Source: Cryptomeria japonica
Taxonomy: Eukaryota; Streptophyta; Pinopsida; Cupressales; Cupressaceae
Length of the DNA: 64,000 nt
NCBI RefSeq assembly: GCF_030272615.1
Contig: NC_081405.1
Span: forward strand, 611,317,065 to 611,381,064
Reading direction: 5' to 3'
Positions 33,301 through 45,394 of the stretch are shown here, in pieces. Every line of letters starts with the position of its first letter. Position 1 is the stretch's first letter. A model generated the notes under the pieces. That model was given only the letters and a program-made list of their open reading frames with translations, did no database searches and had not been told where the DNA came from. A program made the translations under genes and the position numbers.

Positions 33301-35760
33301 TTTTTGTTGTTGAACACTTTCAGATTTTGAAAGAGGGTATGAATTAGCATATATTAAAACTTAACCCTTTATTAATCATTCATTTTAATTATAACATGTG
33401 CAGATGTAAACAATCAACAACAAAAGCACAATAACACAAGAACACTAAAAAATTTACATGAAAAACCCAATTGGAAAAAAACCACGGTGAGAACTATCAT
33501 AGTATATAAAAAATGAATACAATTTTTTATGATCTTGGTTAAGGCAACACACTGCTCCTAATTTGGACTAGCAGGATAAGGTGCACAACTATAGGGAAAG
33601 ATAAAACAGACTTGTAAAACACTAAACATCACTTCTTCAAAGTAAGATACAATATATTTGATTATAATGAATAGTTATTCTTGAACTGAAGAGATATGCA
33701 TCCTCTGAAATGTTGATTACAGTTCATTTTTGTAAGCATCTGAAACTGACTTCATTACTTCTTATCGAAAACCGTGTACCTTCACTCTTATGAAATACAC
33801 CATACATAAATTCTTATTCAACACATATAAACCTCAAAAATATCTCGTCCCTTATATATCATCCACAACAAAAAGATACATCAATTAGGTCGACCTAATT
33901 AGATGTATCATGTAGAGTATAAATAGTCCACCCTAAAAATATTGCCCAAAGTAATGTAGAAGAGAAACAAGGTGTGTGAAGCATCCAACCATGTTTACAC
34001 ACCCTTAAATTATCACCTTCAACTTTGTATGCTACTACATGAACCAAAAATGCTCAAGTTTGTTTTGAAAGATAGAACATGCATCGCAACACTCGGACCA
34101 TCACCAAATCAACAACATGGATCAAACAATAATAACAAATCTAGGATAAAAAATTATTTTGCATGTACCAACATCATATTACAACTACAAGCAAAGATAA
34201 ATCAGTGCACCACAATGTGGACTATAATATTGAACCCTGTTTGACAGATTGTTTATCAAAATAGTCATACTTAGAAATAATATATTGTGGACACCTGAAT
34301 ACTTCTTCAATGCTCTAGAATAGACATGTCAATTGGATATATCATCTACAATCACTACCATCAATCTTCATACATCAAGAAGACTTATGATTTAGCACCA
34401 CATAGGAATACATTTGACCACATACTTATGAATCTTAGTTGAAATCAATGACAATAAGTTTAGAATCAATTACAATACTTACACATATTTGGAAAAATCT
34501 CCCCATTTTCATTGATGTCAACTCTTTCAATACCTCCTATCAATGATATATCTCTCCCCCTTTGACATCAAAGACAAAGGGTGTCTCTACATCACCATAC
34601 AAATTAAATGTTTTGTGCATTACTCCCCCTGAGTACAACATTTATCTATAAAATTTCTCCCCCTATCTACATCAACTCTCCCTTAGGGAATATAAAACTG
34701 CACTCTAACTAACTTATACTTATCTATATATGTCTATACAAGAAAAAAATTTGACTTCTTGACAAAAAGTGAGCAACTTACTTGGATGGAGACAAGATGC
34801 CCTTCTAACTAATCTTGAACTTAGTCTAAATGGATATCCAATCATCTCCCTGGAGGTCAAAATACACCATACATAAATTACTTCTTATCTACATTCATGT
34901 ACCTTTAATATTAAAAAATACATCATATATAGATTCTTATTCAACACATACAATCCTCCAAAAGATCACATTCCTTATATATCATTCATGACAAAAAGAT
35001 ACATCAATTGGGTTGGCCTAATTAGATGGAATATGTAGAGTATAAACAACCAACCCTAAAAAATTCCCCAAACCAATACACATAAGGGAAAAAAGATGTG
35101 TAAAGCATCACACTATGTTTGCACACCATCTTATTACCCCTAAATCATCACCTTCACCTTTGCAAGCTACCACACGATCCAAAAAAACTCCAGTCAATTT
35201 TGAAAGATAGAACCTGTAATGGAACTAGGGGAAACATATTGAAAATACAATGCGGACCCCACAACACCTTTAGATGCACAACATGGAATATTTTGACACT
35301 AACAACACAAAATCAATGAGCCACAATACCAAATCATCAAAAGGCAATGGAATGTGAAGGTACACTATTTTTGCATGATCAACACTCAAACCACCACCAA
35401 ATCAACTAAAAGTTAAGAACAAGAAATCTAAGAAAAAAATTGCATCCACCAACATCGTATTACAACAACAAGAAAATATAATGAGGACCAAAATATTGAA
35501 CCCTTTGACATAATGTTTATCATAATAGTCATACTTATCCATAATTTACTATGGACACCTTAATACTTATTCAATGCTCTGGAATAGACATGAATCAACT
35601 AGATATATCATCTAGACTCATTGCCATCAATCTTCATACATAATTTAGTCTTATTATACAACACCACATAGGAATACAAATAACCACATACTTCTGGACC
35701 TTAGTTGACATGAATGACAACAAGTTTGACATCAATGACAACACTCATATTTTTGAGCAT
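33300..35760. repeat. Eroded Copia LTR material in two direct copies
   Basis: From 33300 the sequence has the Copia-LTR layout in weak form: gagggtatgaatta, then a tacatgaaaaacccaattgg and ccacggtgagaac block. It ends near 34495 beside ctccccattttcattgatgtcaa, which resembles the sense-inverted polypurine region of Copia-1. Further ctccccctttgacatcaa and actccccctgag boxes (34550-34665) match 4078-4150. A second partial copy runs 34900-35760; both contain atacatcaatt.ggt.g.cctaattagatg and gatagaac.tg. No pol sequence remains. Confidence 0.55.
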
Positions 35761-36271
35761 TTTTGCTATGCAAAACCCAATTATAAAATGTTGCCTACAG
35801 AAAGGACATAGTGAAACAACATACCATCAATAATAGATTAGAAGAACTAAAAATTTAGAACTCCATTCACTACATGGACAAGGAAAAACACACCAAATAA
35901 ATCAACTCAAAAAACTAGAGTATTGGGTTTTGAAAAGGCTACAATCACCTTTGAATGATATAGCAACAAGCTCCCTTTACCTTCCTTGGTCTCCACCTCA
36001 ATATGAGAGAAATAAAATAAGTATAATATAAGGGAAATGAGAGCCCCCTTATAGTCACAATCTAGAAAAAGGGCAACAACAACTCCATTTCAACAACTCT
36101 ATACCTCTCTCGTAATTTGGCAATATCCACCTCAATAGAAGAAGTAACCATTTTAATAGGATAGACAAGAGAGGAAGCTAGTTGAAGATGATATATGACC
36201 TTAACCTCTCCCACATGAATAGTCTCTAGCCCAATAGGAGAACTCTACAACTCTATAAGAGAATCATGGGG
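35761..36271. other. Flank of Gypsy-2, possibly interior of an older element
   Basis: No supported gene. Removing Gypsy-2 would join it to 43627-44279, which ends in a polypurine-like tract before a TGTTGG terminus at 44280. It may be the 3' interior of an old LTR element. Confidence 0.3.
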
Positions 36272-36276
36272 GAATA

Positions 36277-37064
36277 TGGTGCAGTCATCGGTTAGGAGGG
36301 ACCTCAAAGAGATTAAACTGTATCGAGTAGCAAGAGTAAACACAATGGAAACAAGAGGATATGATGGAGGAAATGCATAACTAAATGAATTAGATCATGA
36401 AAACTGATTACAAATGATCGGTAACATCCAGGTTACAAGATTTGGCTCACTGGCCTGCCACATACATGCTCAATTACAGAATCAGTCAACTCCAAACCTC
36501 TAAATCTTAAGATATGTCTTCTATGTTCTCTCTCTTTTTTTTATGATGCTTAATTATGTTTATTTATATGGTCATGAGGGATCTAGGTCAGCCCAAAAGG
36601 GATCAAATGCCGAAGAACAAGATCAAATATGTAAAACCACTAGGTCGACCTCCGCCAAAGAGTTTCCTTTGGAAAATTCAAAGGATGAAGTGTGGATAAG
36701 AGGGAAGGTCAGCCACATGCCAAGGAACATTGGAATCAATGAACTAGGGCTCCACAAGCTATGGAAAGGATCTGCAAGATTCACCAATAGAAAAAATAGG
36801 TCTAGGCATTTCTAGTGTTCTAAGCCAGAAAATTATCTGGCAATCTGAAATCGATAACTTGCCAGAAAATGATCCAAATGCTCAATAGTTTAGGAATAAG
36901 GTAGATAATCATGTTAACAATAAAATCCATCTCCACAAGTTCTGGTGAGCAAATACAAGAAAATGAAGAAAGAAACGTTGAAACTGCAAAACAGAAAACA
37001 AATTGAAAAAGAAATGTTTTTGGTTGATGCAAGATTGCAAAGAATCAGGGATGCTCCTTCATCA
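36277..37064 (-). repeat. Gypsy-2 3' LTR
   Basis: Plus-strand start TGGTGCAGTCATCGG, end ...CTTCATCA. Matches 42836-43621 from end to end with scattered substitutions and small indels. Confidence 0.92.
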
Positions 37065-37281
37065 GACATCTAGGCTTGTTGAAGACAAAGTAAGTCTCTC
37101 ACTTTTCTCAGGTCAAAGGAAAACCAAGGCGGTCCACCTCTGCCTGAGAAATCCAAGATGAATCTTCAACTAGTCTATCCTTCTACTTCACAAGGTACTC
37201 GTTGTACTGACTGCTCTGGGTACTATGCTCAATTCTACTATCCAAAATATCTTCAATCTACTCTGGTTCCTTTCAGGGTAA

Positions 37282-38034
37282 CTATTTCTCCAATTTTGCC
37301 ATACTATCTTCACTGAATTCAGATTCGTGATACTGATGTAGATCTATAATGTTGAATATAGGTGAAATATTCAAACTATTTGGTAGCTCCACTTCATATG
37401 CATTTCTGGAACTAAATTTCCTCAAGATATTGCAAGGTCCAAACTTCATCATCTGCAACTTGTTATAGGTTCCAACTGGAAATCTTTCTCTTCTAAGATA
37501 CACAATCACTTCATCACCAACTTTAAATTCCTTTTGTCTTCTCTTCTCATCTTCTTTCTCCTTATACTTGTTGTTCATATCCTCCAAATGTTTCTTAACA
37601 TGAGTATGCAAGGTCTTCATGTGATCTACAAATTATTCTACCTCTACACTTCACTTTTTTTCATTACTGATATCTCTCAATTCTAATATACCTCTATGGT
37701 GTGCTCCGGTAACAATCTCAAAAGGTGGTCTTCTGGTACTCTTGTTCACTGAATTATTGTAGGCAAACTCTTCTTGTGCAAGAATCAAATCCCAACTTCT
37801 AGTTTTCTCTCCAACTAAGAATCTCAACAAATTTCTCAAGCTCCTGTTTACTACTTATGTCTATCCATCAGTCTATGGGTGAAAAGTAGAAGTGAAGTCC
37901 AAATCTGTCTTCATCTTCTTCCAAAGTGTTCTCCAAAAATAACCAACAAACTTAGTGTCTCTGTCTGAAACTATGCTCTTAGGTAATCCATGCAATCTCA
38001 CTACTTCCTTGAAAAATAAGTTAGCTACATGCAC
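37282..38034 (-). pseudogene. Gypsy-2 integrase, C-terminal part
   Basis: Begins right after the solo LTR with [20 protein letters not shown] and [10 protein letters not shown] (second catalytic aspartate). Around 37850-37880 three stops fall within seven codons, one of them where the catalytic glutamate belongs (usual context QTEVVN). The frame then runs RSLRNLLRFLVGEKTRSWD, and the tail 37282-37620 has FKVGDEVIVYLRRERFPVG and FGPCNILRKF, typical of the region after the Gypsy integrase core. Confidence 0.88.
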
Positions 38035-39108
38035 TGCATTGTTAGGTCCCAGAGGCAACTGAGGGGGGGCGGGGGTGAATTAGTTGACAAATAAATTCAA
38101 AACAAAAACAACTTAACCAACTTAATGCTTAATACCGCTAAACTAGTTCAATATGCTGGTAGACAGTTTTGACAATTAATTACTATACTGGTAAGGATTA
38201 GTGCATGAAACATAAAGACAAAGTCATCCACAACACATAACACCAATATTTGTACGTGGAAACCCTATGAGGGGAAAAACCACGGTGGGAAACCTTACCC
38301 ACAATCAGATGATACTACTATAGATAGTAAGTGTACATAAATGGGGTCTGCACATGCAAAAAGGCCAAGCGCCTAGAGGTCACTGCTCAATCACAAAATG
38401 GGAGTCACACTAACTACAATTGGATGGTTAAATCCAATAAGAATGTACTGCACAAAATAACATCTTCATATGTTGGATTCAGTACCAGTGTGGTTTTGAT
38501 TGACTTCACAAAAACCCTCCTTCAATCTTCAAATTATGTTTGTGTGTATAGCTCTTCTTATTCTCGCATATACCTTCACACAATCCTTTTTTGCATTCCA
38601 CATTCGATCTTACAAATAAGATCTTACATTTATACCATAACCTAAGACCAATTTTAGTAGGTCGGCTCTACAAGATATTACAATAAAAACATTTTACAAA
38701 CAATACAATGTTCGATGCAATAACCGATTCAACATGTTGGCTTAATGCATTTACAACAATAATTAATTATCTCCATAGCGTGTCGTGCTGATCTAGAAAA
38801 GATAAACGTGTCGGTGCATAACCTAGACCTATTTGCCGATAACAGTAAATATGCAAATATGAATATACCAATAACCAATTCTCCAAGATAAGATGTCCAA
38901 ATGATGTCTTCGACATTACCAAGTGTTTTCCATGCTATTCCAAGTGTCAGTGATCATTATATCTTGCCAGTGTACCAGATACCAGTGACTGTGTATGAGT
39001 CACTTGCTTGCCGGTGAATGTTGTTGATTCTCCAAAGTTCTAGAGTTTATAACTGTTTAGTAGGTGTTGACATCAATAACAAAACCATACCAAAATACCA
39101 ACATGAAT
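38035..39108 (-). repeat. Solo LTR of the Copia-1 family inside Gypsy-2 integrase
   Basis: The LTR proper is 38040-39103 (1064 bp), TGTTGG...CTAACA in sense. It is flanked by TGCAT (38035-38039) and TGAAT (39104-39108), one mismatch. It aligns with both Copia-1 LTRs over its whole length, including the G run (38065-38077). There is no adjacent Copia coding region. Leaving out the LTR and one target copy keeps the integrase frame. Confidence 0.93.
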
Positions 39109-39634
39109 CTGATGTCTTCTTACAAGGTATGAAATGAGCCATCTTCAAGAATCTATCCACCACCACAAATATAGAATCATTTCCTCTCCGTGTCTTAGGA
39201 TATCCAAGTATGAAATCTATGCTTATGTCTTCCCAATGTCTCTTTAGAACTATCAAAGGCTTATACAATCCTACATTCTAACTACTACCCTTTGTAACTT
39301 GACAAACTCTACATCTCTGCACAAATTTCCTAACATCCTTATGAATCTGAGGCCAAAAGTAATGTTCACTCACCAATATTATTGTTTTGTCAACACCAGA
39401 GTGTCTGGCTAATCCTCCACTATGCTTTTCCTTTATCAAATTCTCCCTCATAAAAATCTTAGGTATACACAACTGAACTCCTCTGAATAACATCCCATCC
39501 TGAATAAAATAATCCAACCATTGACTTCTATCTATCATAACTAGTGCTCTACATGCTTTCCAAGGTTTTGCAAAATTTGGGTCATTGTCATACAAGGTCT
39601 TGAACTCTTCAAATCCTAATACTATCACTCTCAT
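39104..39634 (-). pseudogene. Gypsy-2 integrase, zinc-binding and first core part
   Basis: 39278-39634 holds the HHCC zinc finger (EKHSGGLARHSGVDKT, HYFWPQIHKDV, CRVCQ). 39104-39268 holds the start of the catalytic core ([15 protein letters not shown] with the first aspartate, [19 protein letters not shown]). The core is cut by the solo LTR directly after KKTSDS. Confidence 0.9.
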
Positions 39635-39639
39635 CTTGT

Positions 39640-40182
39640 CAACAAATTCCTCCTTCTACTCAATGCATCAACAACTTTGTTTGACTTCCCACTCCTATGC
39701 TTCAACACAAAGGTGTAACTCTACAAGAACTCTACCCATCTCATATGTCTTTGATTTAACTTACTCTGACTGTTCAAATATTGTAAGGCTTGATGATCAG
39801 TATACAACATGAATTTCTTGGGCAACAGGTAATGTCTCCACTTCTTCAAGGCTTGAACTATGGCATAAAATTATTGATCATACACTGAATATCTCCTCCT
39901 GGCATCATTTAACTTTTCACTTAAATAAGCTACTACTCTCCCTTCTTGACTTAACAAGGCTCCAATTACATTCCCACTTGCATCAGAGTCCACTTGTAAT
40001 AATTCATTGAAATATAGTAAAGATAACATAGACTGTTCAGTCACTTTCTTCTTCAGCAATTCAACAAAATTATTTGCTCCGATTGTCCACTTGAATTCCT
40101 TCGTATCTCCTCTCATTGTCTCAATCATAGGGCTACAAACTGAACAAAAATTCCTAATAAACTTCTGGTAGAAACTAGCCAA
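39640..40182 (-). pseudogene. Gypsy-2 RNase H
   Basis: Includes FYQKFIRNFCSVCSPM (RT thumb side), then VDSDASGNVIGALLSQEGRVVA and, past a stop at 39871, [16 protein letters not shown] and VVDALSRR. These are the standard Gypsy RNase H elements with the acidic residues in place. Confidence 0.88.
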
Positions 40183-40395
40183 TCCATGAAATGATCTAAC
40201 CTCTCCAATGCTTTCCTATGTAGGCCATTCAAAAATTGCTTTCACCTTCTCAGGATCCATCTTCAATCCATCCCCAAATATCACAAATCCCAAATATACT
40301 AACTCTTCTTCCATGAAACTGCACTTCTTTATATTTATCAACAACTTTTTTTCTATCAACTTCTGCAAAACTTGTCTTAAATGGAACAAATTCTC

Positions 40396-41350
40396 CTATT
40401 TTGTATTACTGAAAATTAGAATGTCATCCAAATATACAATAACTAACTTACCCAATAATTTATTCAATACCTCATTCATCAACCTCATGAAAGTACTTGG
40501 TGCATTACTCAACCCAAAAGGCATCATCAACCAATCGTACAATCCTTCATTTGTCTTGAATGTTGTCTTATCACTCATCTCTTTCTTTGATTATTATATG
40601 AAGATATACATTGTTCAATTCTATCTTTGTGTAGTATTTGGCTCCACTTAAACAATCCATCATGTCATCTGTCCTAGGTAAATAAAATTGGTACTTCACT
40701 GTGATCTTGTTTATTGCTCTAGAATCGGTACACATCCTCCTACACATCCTCCATTCTCTAATATTCTTAGGTGCTAACACTATTGGTACTGCATAGGGAC
40801 TCAAACTTTCTCTAATCAAACATTTCTTCAACAATTCCTGCACTTGTCTATTCAACTCTTCATTCTCTATAGGTGTCATCCAGTGTGTAGCTTTGTTAGG
40901 CATACTAACTCTGGGAATCAGGTCCATGCAATGACTGATACTCCTCACAAGTGGTAATCCATTAGGCACATTATCTAAAATGATGTCTTCATACTCTATC
41001 AAGAACTCTTTTATCTCTTCTGGTTGGTCTTCTTCATGTTCTAGGCTCTCAACCTTCTTAGGAACTAAGACAAAACACACATTCTCATGTCTCATTCCAT
41101 CTAGGAATTTCCTCCCATCCACCAAATAGATTCTTGCATTCGTATAGACTTCACTCTTCAAAGGCTCCTCCAAGGGTAACAAGGTTTGTTTCATCATGTT
41201 TGCTACAATAGTGTATATGTTCTTTCTCCCAACATGTATTGTTTGTTTATTAAACTGCCAAGGTCTACCCAAAAAAGGGTGACAAATATCCATAGGCATA
41301 ATATCACGCAAAAATTCACCATGATAATTCCCAATTTTTAATTTTACCAA
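40396..41350 (-). pseudogene. Gypsy-2 reverse transcriptase
   Basis: 40571-41350 has HPFLGRPWQFN (end of protease), then MTPIENEELNRQVQELLKK and CTDSRAINKITVKYQFYLPR. After a one-base frameshift, 40396-40578 has [19 protein letters not shown] and the intact active site [12 protein letters not shown]. Standard Gypsy RT. Confidence 0.92.
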
Positions 41351-41530
41351 ACATTTCTCACTTACTAATAACTTATGATCATCCTAAATCCATGCTATTT
41401 GATAAGGCTTAAGGTGTTTCAGTCTTTCCAACTTCAATTTATTCACCATCTCTTCTAAAACAAGATTATGCAAACTACTACTATCAATAACTACTTTAGA
41501 GCACTTACAAGATACCTTACATCTGGTCTT
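41351..41530 (-). pseudogene. Gypsy-2 protease region
   Basis: Sense reads SKVVIDSSSLHNLV where active retropepsins have D(S/T)G, so the active-site glycine is replaced by serine. Followed by EEMVNKLKLERLKHLKPYQI. Short and without a start codon of its own. Confidence 0.78.
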
Positions 41531-41869
41531 GAACAAATTTTACCTCTGCAAGGGTTCTTCTTCCTCTCTGGTATGGCACAAATCTCTACTCATCATCAAT
41601 AGTTCTCCATCTTCTGGTTTGTTAGCTGATCTGGTGGAGCTTTCTTCCACCAAGTTTTTTCTCTTGGTGTTCTCTATCTTCTTACATCAAAAGAACAATA
41701 TCCTTCTCCTCCACACTTAAATCAAGTACCTCTAAACACTCTCTTATCTTGTCTTTTGTCATCTTTTCTAAAACCCTCATTTTGGTAGTCATCATTTTCT
41801 CTCTTTCGGTAGAAATTTTTGTCATCCTTCTAGTACGAATTACCTTCTTTTCTTACTTTCATGTCCTTG

Positions 41870-42733
41870 TTTTGATTTGTACAAGCTCCTCCTCCTATGG
41901 AATATCCTCTACATCCTTTAAATCTTCATTCGGTACACCTTCTACCTCTACCTCTTTGTCTTTGTTCATGTCTTTTGTTCAACTTCTCTTATGCTTTCAG
42001 GGTGTATTGGTAAGCTTCTTCAACACTAAGCAACTTGATCAAACTGAGTGCATCTTGTATAAACATCCACAATCCATTCAGATATCTTGCAACTTGTTCA
42101 ACCTCATCATCGACATGTCCAGATTTGATATTCAACTTGTAGAATGCTTCGATATACTCCTTCACACTAGATTCTTTCTACTTCAAATTTTGTAACTTCT
42201 AGAACATATTTACTTGGTAATTAGTAGGCATAAACTTTGATTTTAACTTGGAAACTATCCTCTCCCATGATTTGATCTTATCTTTACCTCTTCTCTGTAT
42301 ATCAACCTTTAAATTGTTCCCACCAAATAGTTGCATGACCCTTCAATCAGGCACAGGCATATTTTACCTTCCTTTCTTTTGCGGTGTTCTCAAAATCAAA
42401 GTACTTCTCCATCTCCGAGATCTAGTCCATTAATTCATTTGAATCCAACTTACCATCATACTCCGATGGGGTAAAATGTGGTTTATTGTTCACCGTACTC
42501 AAAACTCTCAAGAACCTCTCCTCATCTGGATTGATCATCGATGGGTTTGCTAATTGTTTTGTTGGTGCTTCTTCTTCCTCATATTCACTCACATCTTCAA
42601 TATGTCAACCTCTTCTTTAGGTTGTCTCAATAGCTTTTAATTGGGCTGCAATTTCTCTCAACATTTCCATCATAGTAGGGTTTTCATTCCCATGTGCTCC
42701 ACCATTCATATTTCCTCTTTGCACCATATTCAT
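41870..42733 (-). pseudogene. Gypsy-2 gag
   Basis: From ATG 42733 (MNMVQRGNMNGG) through MMEMLREIAAQLKAIETT and the retrotrans_gag-like block YDGKLDSNELMD, MEKYFDFEN, ERKVKYACA and LKGHATIWWEQFK. Many stops and shifts follow. The region 41560-41870 upstream of protease is probably the rest of gag with the nucleic-acid-binding part, but no clean zinc knuckle remains. Confidence 0.78.
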
Positions 42734-42818
42734 GCCAGTACTCTGCAGCTGCAGATCGGATCCACAATTTGCCAACCCACAACAAAAAATCAAGACAACG
42801 TAATATATGGAACAAAAT

Positions 42819-42833
42819 CTTGGTCTAATACCA
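42819..42833 (-). promoter_or_regulatory. Gypsy-2 primer binding site
   Basis: Minus strand TGGTATTAGACCAAG two bases after the 5' LTR. It resembles the initiator-Met type TGGTATCAGAGC with two changes. Confidence 0.7.
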
Positions 42834-42835
42834 CT

Positions 42836-43621
42836 TGGTGCAATCACCGGTTAGGAGGAACCTCAAAGAGATCAATATGGACAGGGCAGAAAGAGTAAAC
42901 ACAATGAAAACAAGAGGATATGATGGAAGCAATGCAAAACTAAATGAATTAGATCATAAAAACTAATTACAAATGACCGGTAACATCCAGGTTACAAGAT
43001 TTCGCTCAATGGCCTACCACATACATGCTCAATTATAGAATCGGTCAACTCCAGACTTCTAAACCTTAAGATATGTCTTCTATGTTCTCCCTCATTTTTT
43101 TTATGATGCTTAATTATATTGATTTATATCATGAGGGATCCGAGTTGGCCCAAGAGGGATCAAATGTCAAAAAATAAGATCAAACGTGTAAAACCACCAG
43201 GTCGGTCTCTGCCAAAGAGTTTCTTCTATAAAATCCAAAGGATGAAGTGTGGATAAGAGGGAAGGTCGGACACACACCAAGGAACATTGGAATCAATGAA
43301 TTGGGGCTCTACAAGCTATGGAAAGGATCCGCAAGATTCACCAATAGAAAAAATAGGTCCAGGCAAATCCGGTGTTCTAAGCCAAAAAACTATCTCGGAA
43401 TCCAGAATTGATAACTTGCCAAAAAATGGTCCAAATGCTCACCGGTTGAGGAATAAGGCATATGATCATGTTCACAAGCAAAATCCAGCTCCACAAGTTC
43501 TAGTGAGCAAATGCAAGAAAATGCAGAAAGAAATGTTCAAACTGCAAAATAGAAAACAAACTGAAAAGAAATGTTTTTGGTTGATGCAAGATTGCCAAGA
43601 ACAAGGGATTCTCCTACATCA
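42836..43621 (-). repeat. Gypsy-2 5' LTR
   Basis: 786 bp, the partner of 36277-37064. Sense TGATGTAGGAG at the start, TTGCACCA at the end. Confidence 0.92.
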
Positions 43622-43626
43622 GAATG

Positions 43627-44279
43627 GTAGAGAAAAACAAACATAGGGCCTCATTTACCATTCAATAATTTTTGAAAATAGAGTCCTATCACTATCCATG
43701 AGTATAGAAATCTCCTCCAAAATATCAGAAGAAACCCCCAACTAAATAAACCAAAAATTAGCAAAGACTAGCCCTAAATATTTGGGAGCAACATGACCAA
43801 ACTTGAGGGGAACCCCAAGAATACCTTAGAACCCCTTTTCTTCTACTAATCACAATAGGATAAATAGTAGCTCCATGATAATAACTCCAAAAGAAACAAA
43901 ACAAGGAAATAGGTATAGAAAGATAAGGGACAAAAGACATCATATCCATCAATGAAAAGCCACCATTCGGGGAATATTTGCCCATATACCACCAAACACA
44001 TCCTATAAAAACTATCTGGATCAAGCATAGGAGGCTAAAGATAAGGTTCAAGCAAGATTCTTGACAAGACAAGCAATTCTTAGGGAATGACATGAAGGTC
44101 TAACAAAAGGAAATAACTCCAAATAAATTAGATCAAGGAGGGTAAAACTCTTCATGATCCAGCATGCCAGGACCAATTGAGAGAAAACACTACAACATAT
44201 CAAGATCACCTTACAGGGACTCCTACCCAACTAAGTATTATGTCTTCAGTACAATACATCATTTTAAAAGGGGGGATGA
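43627..44279. other. Unassigned stretch between Gypsy-2 and an LTR terminus
   Basis: The longest minus frame (43758-44093) is hydrophobic but has no motif I know, and the plus strand has no better candidate. It ends in AAAAGGGGGGATGA (44266-44279), a polypurine-like tract directly before TGTTGG. Confidence 0.35.
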
Positions 44280-44636
44280 TGTTGGTAGGCTATGGACTAG
44301 GAACATAGCCAACTTTAGGCTAGTGCATATGGTCTATGATATAGAAAGAGATCATTAGATGACTCTAGGAGATATAACCTCTTGGGAATTGTATATATGT
44401 ATATTATAAATCATATTTACAAGCTACAAGATAGATCTGAGAGAGATACATTATGATATATAAATTAGAGTCTAAGACCTAAATTTTGACATGAAGATCT
44501 ATAATATAATAGAGATGTTGTTGGTCCAATTCTACGTGTTGTGATTATTTCCTTTGTTGATAACAATGTATGAATGGTTTGTTGTCTTAAGTCACTTCGA
44601 CATAGGCTAAATTTCCCCACTATGTCCCCTAGGGTA

Positions 44637-45394
44637 TGTACCATTGTAAATTATACGCCTTCAATTAGGGTGTCCAATTTAACACTCTCCTAGCACTCAT
44701 TTTAGTATCCATGATTCCTTTATGAATTATAGGATCTTTTATTAATTTTAATTAATATTATAGATCCTCTCTTAATTAAATCTCATGAAAATCTTACATA
44801 GGCTATTATATCATAGGTGTGCCCTTTAATTCATTTATCTCATCATTTCTCCCCTATTTGGGCCCTATTTTAACACGTGTGGCCTTCTATACTTCATCCT
44901 CAAAACTTAATTTTTATTTAATCGTAACCTCTCCTTGGCATTTCTAGACTTGGGTTTGAATTTGGGCCCATTTGGAGAGAGCAAGGTGCACTAGGTGCCC
45001 CACTCCCTGATGTTTTGGCTCAAATTTTAACCACTTAATGGTTAACATGGTTAAGTAGCAAATGTTTTCCCATATCAAGCTGCTCTAAGTTTTGCACCCT
45101 AAAATACTTGATGAGGTACAAAGGATTCTCTCTCTCTTTCTCTTTCGACTAGAGAAGAGAAGTTTTTAGAACAACACATCTCATGAGTATCTCATCATCA
45201 ATACTTCAAAAGCATATCTGAATCGAGGAGTAGCAAGCTAGTTCAAGACATCTTCAAGAATTGTTTTATTTATGATTTCATGATGTTTTAATCGTGTTTA
45301 TTGCATCAACACATGGAAAAATTATCCTAAGAGTGTTGCATCACCTATTGAAGGTATAATAACTTACATTTTTAAGTACTCCATTTTTTAGTTC
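44637..45394 (+). repeat. Element O 5' LTR, first part
   Basis: Matches 56026-56799. Shared text includes attagggtgtccaattt, tctcttaattaaatct, ctctccttggcatt, gatgttttggctcaaatttt and ttatttatgatttcatgat. Ends at AGTTC, the left target copy of Element I. Confidence 0.9.

Larger units (their letters stand above)
36277..43621 (-). mobile_element. Gypsy-2: full-length Ty3/Gypsy retrotransposon
   Basis: Direct LTRs of 788 bp (36277-37064) and 786 bp (42836-43621), with flanks GAATA (36272-36276) and GAATG (43622-43626). The internal order on the minus strand is gag, protease, RT, RNase H, integrase, the Gypsy order. The primer site is of initiator-Met type. Stops and frameshifts occur in every domain, and a Copia LTR splits the integrase. 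No chromodomain was recognised after the integrase. Clade is not assigned. Confidence 0.93.

Noticed and set aside
43758-44093. Hydrophobic minus-strand ORF as a membrane protein gene
   Set aside because: No start context, no homology recognised, competing frames in the same place, and it lies within retroelement debris.
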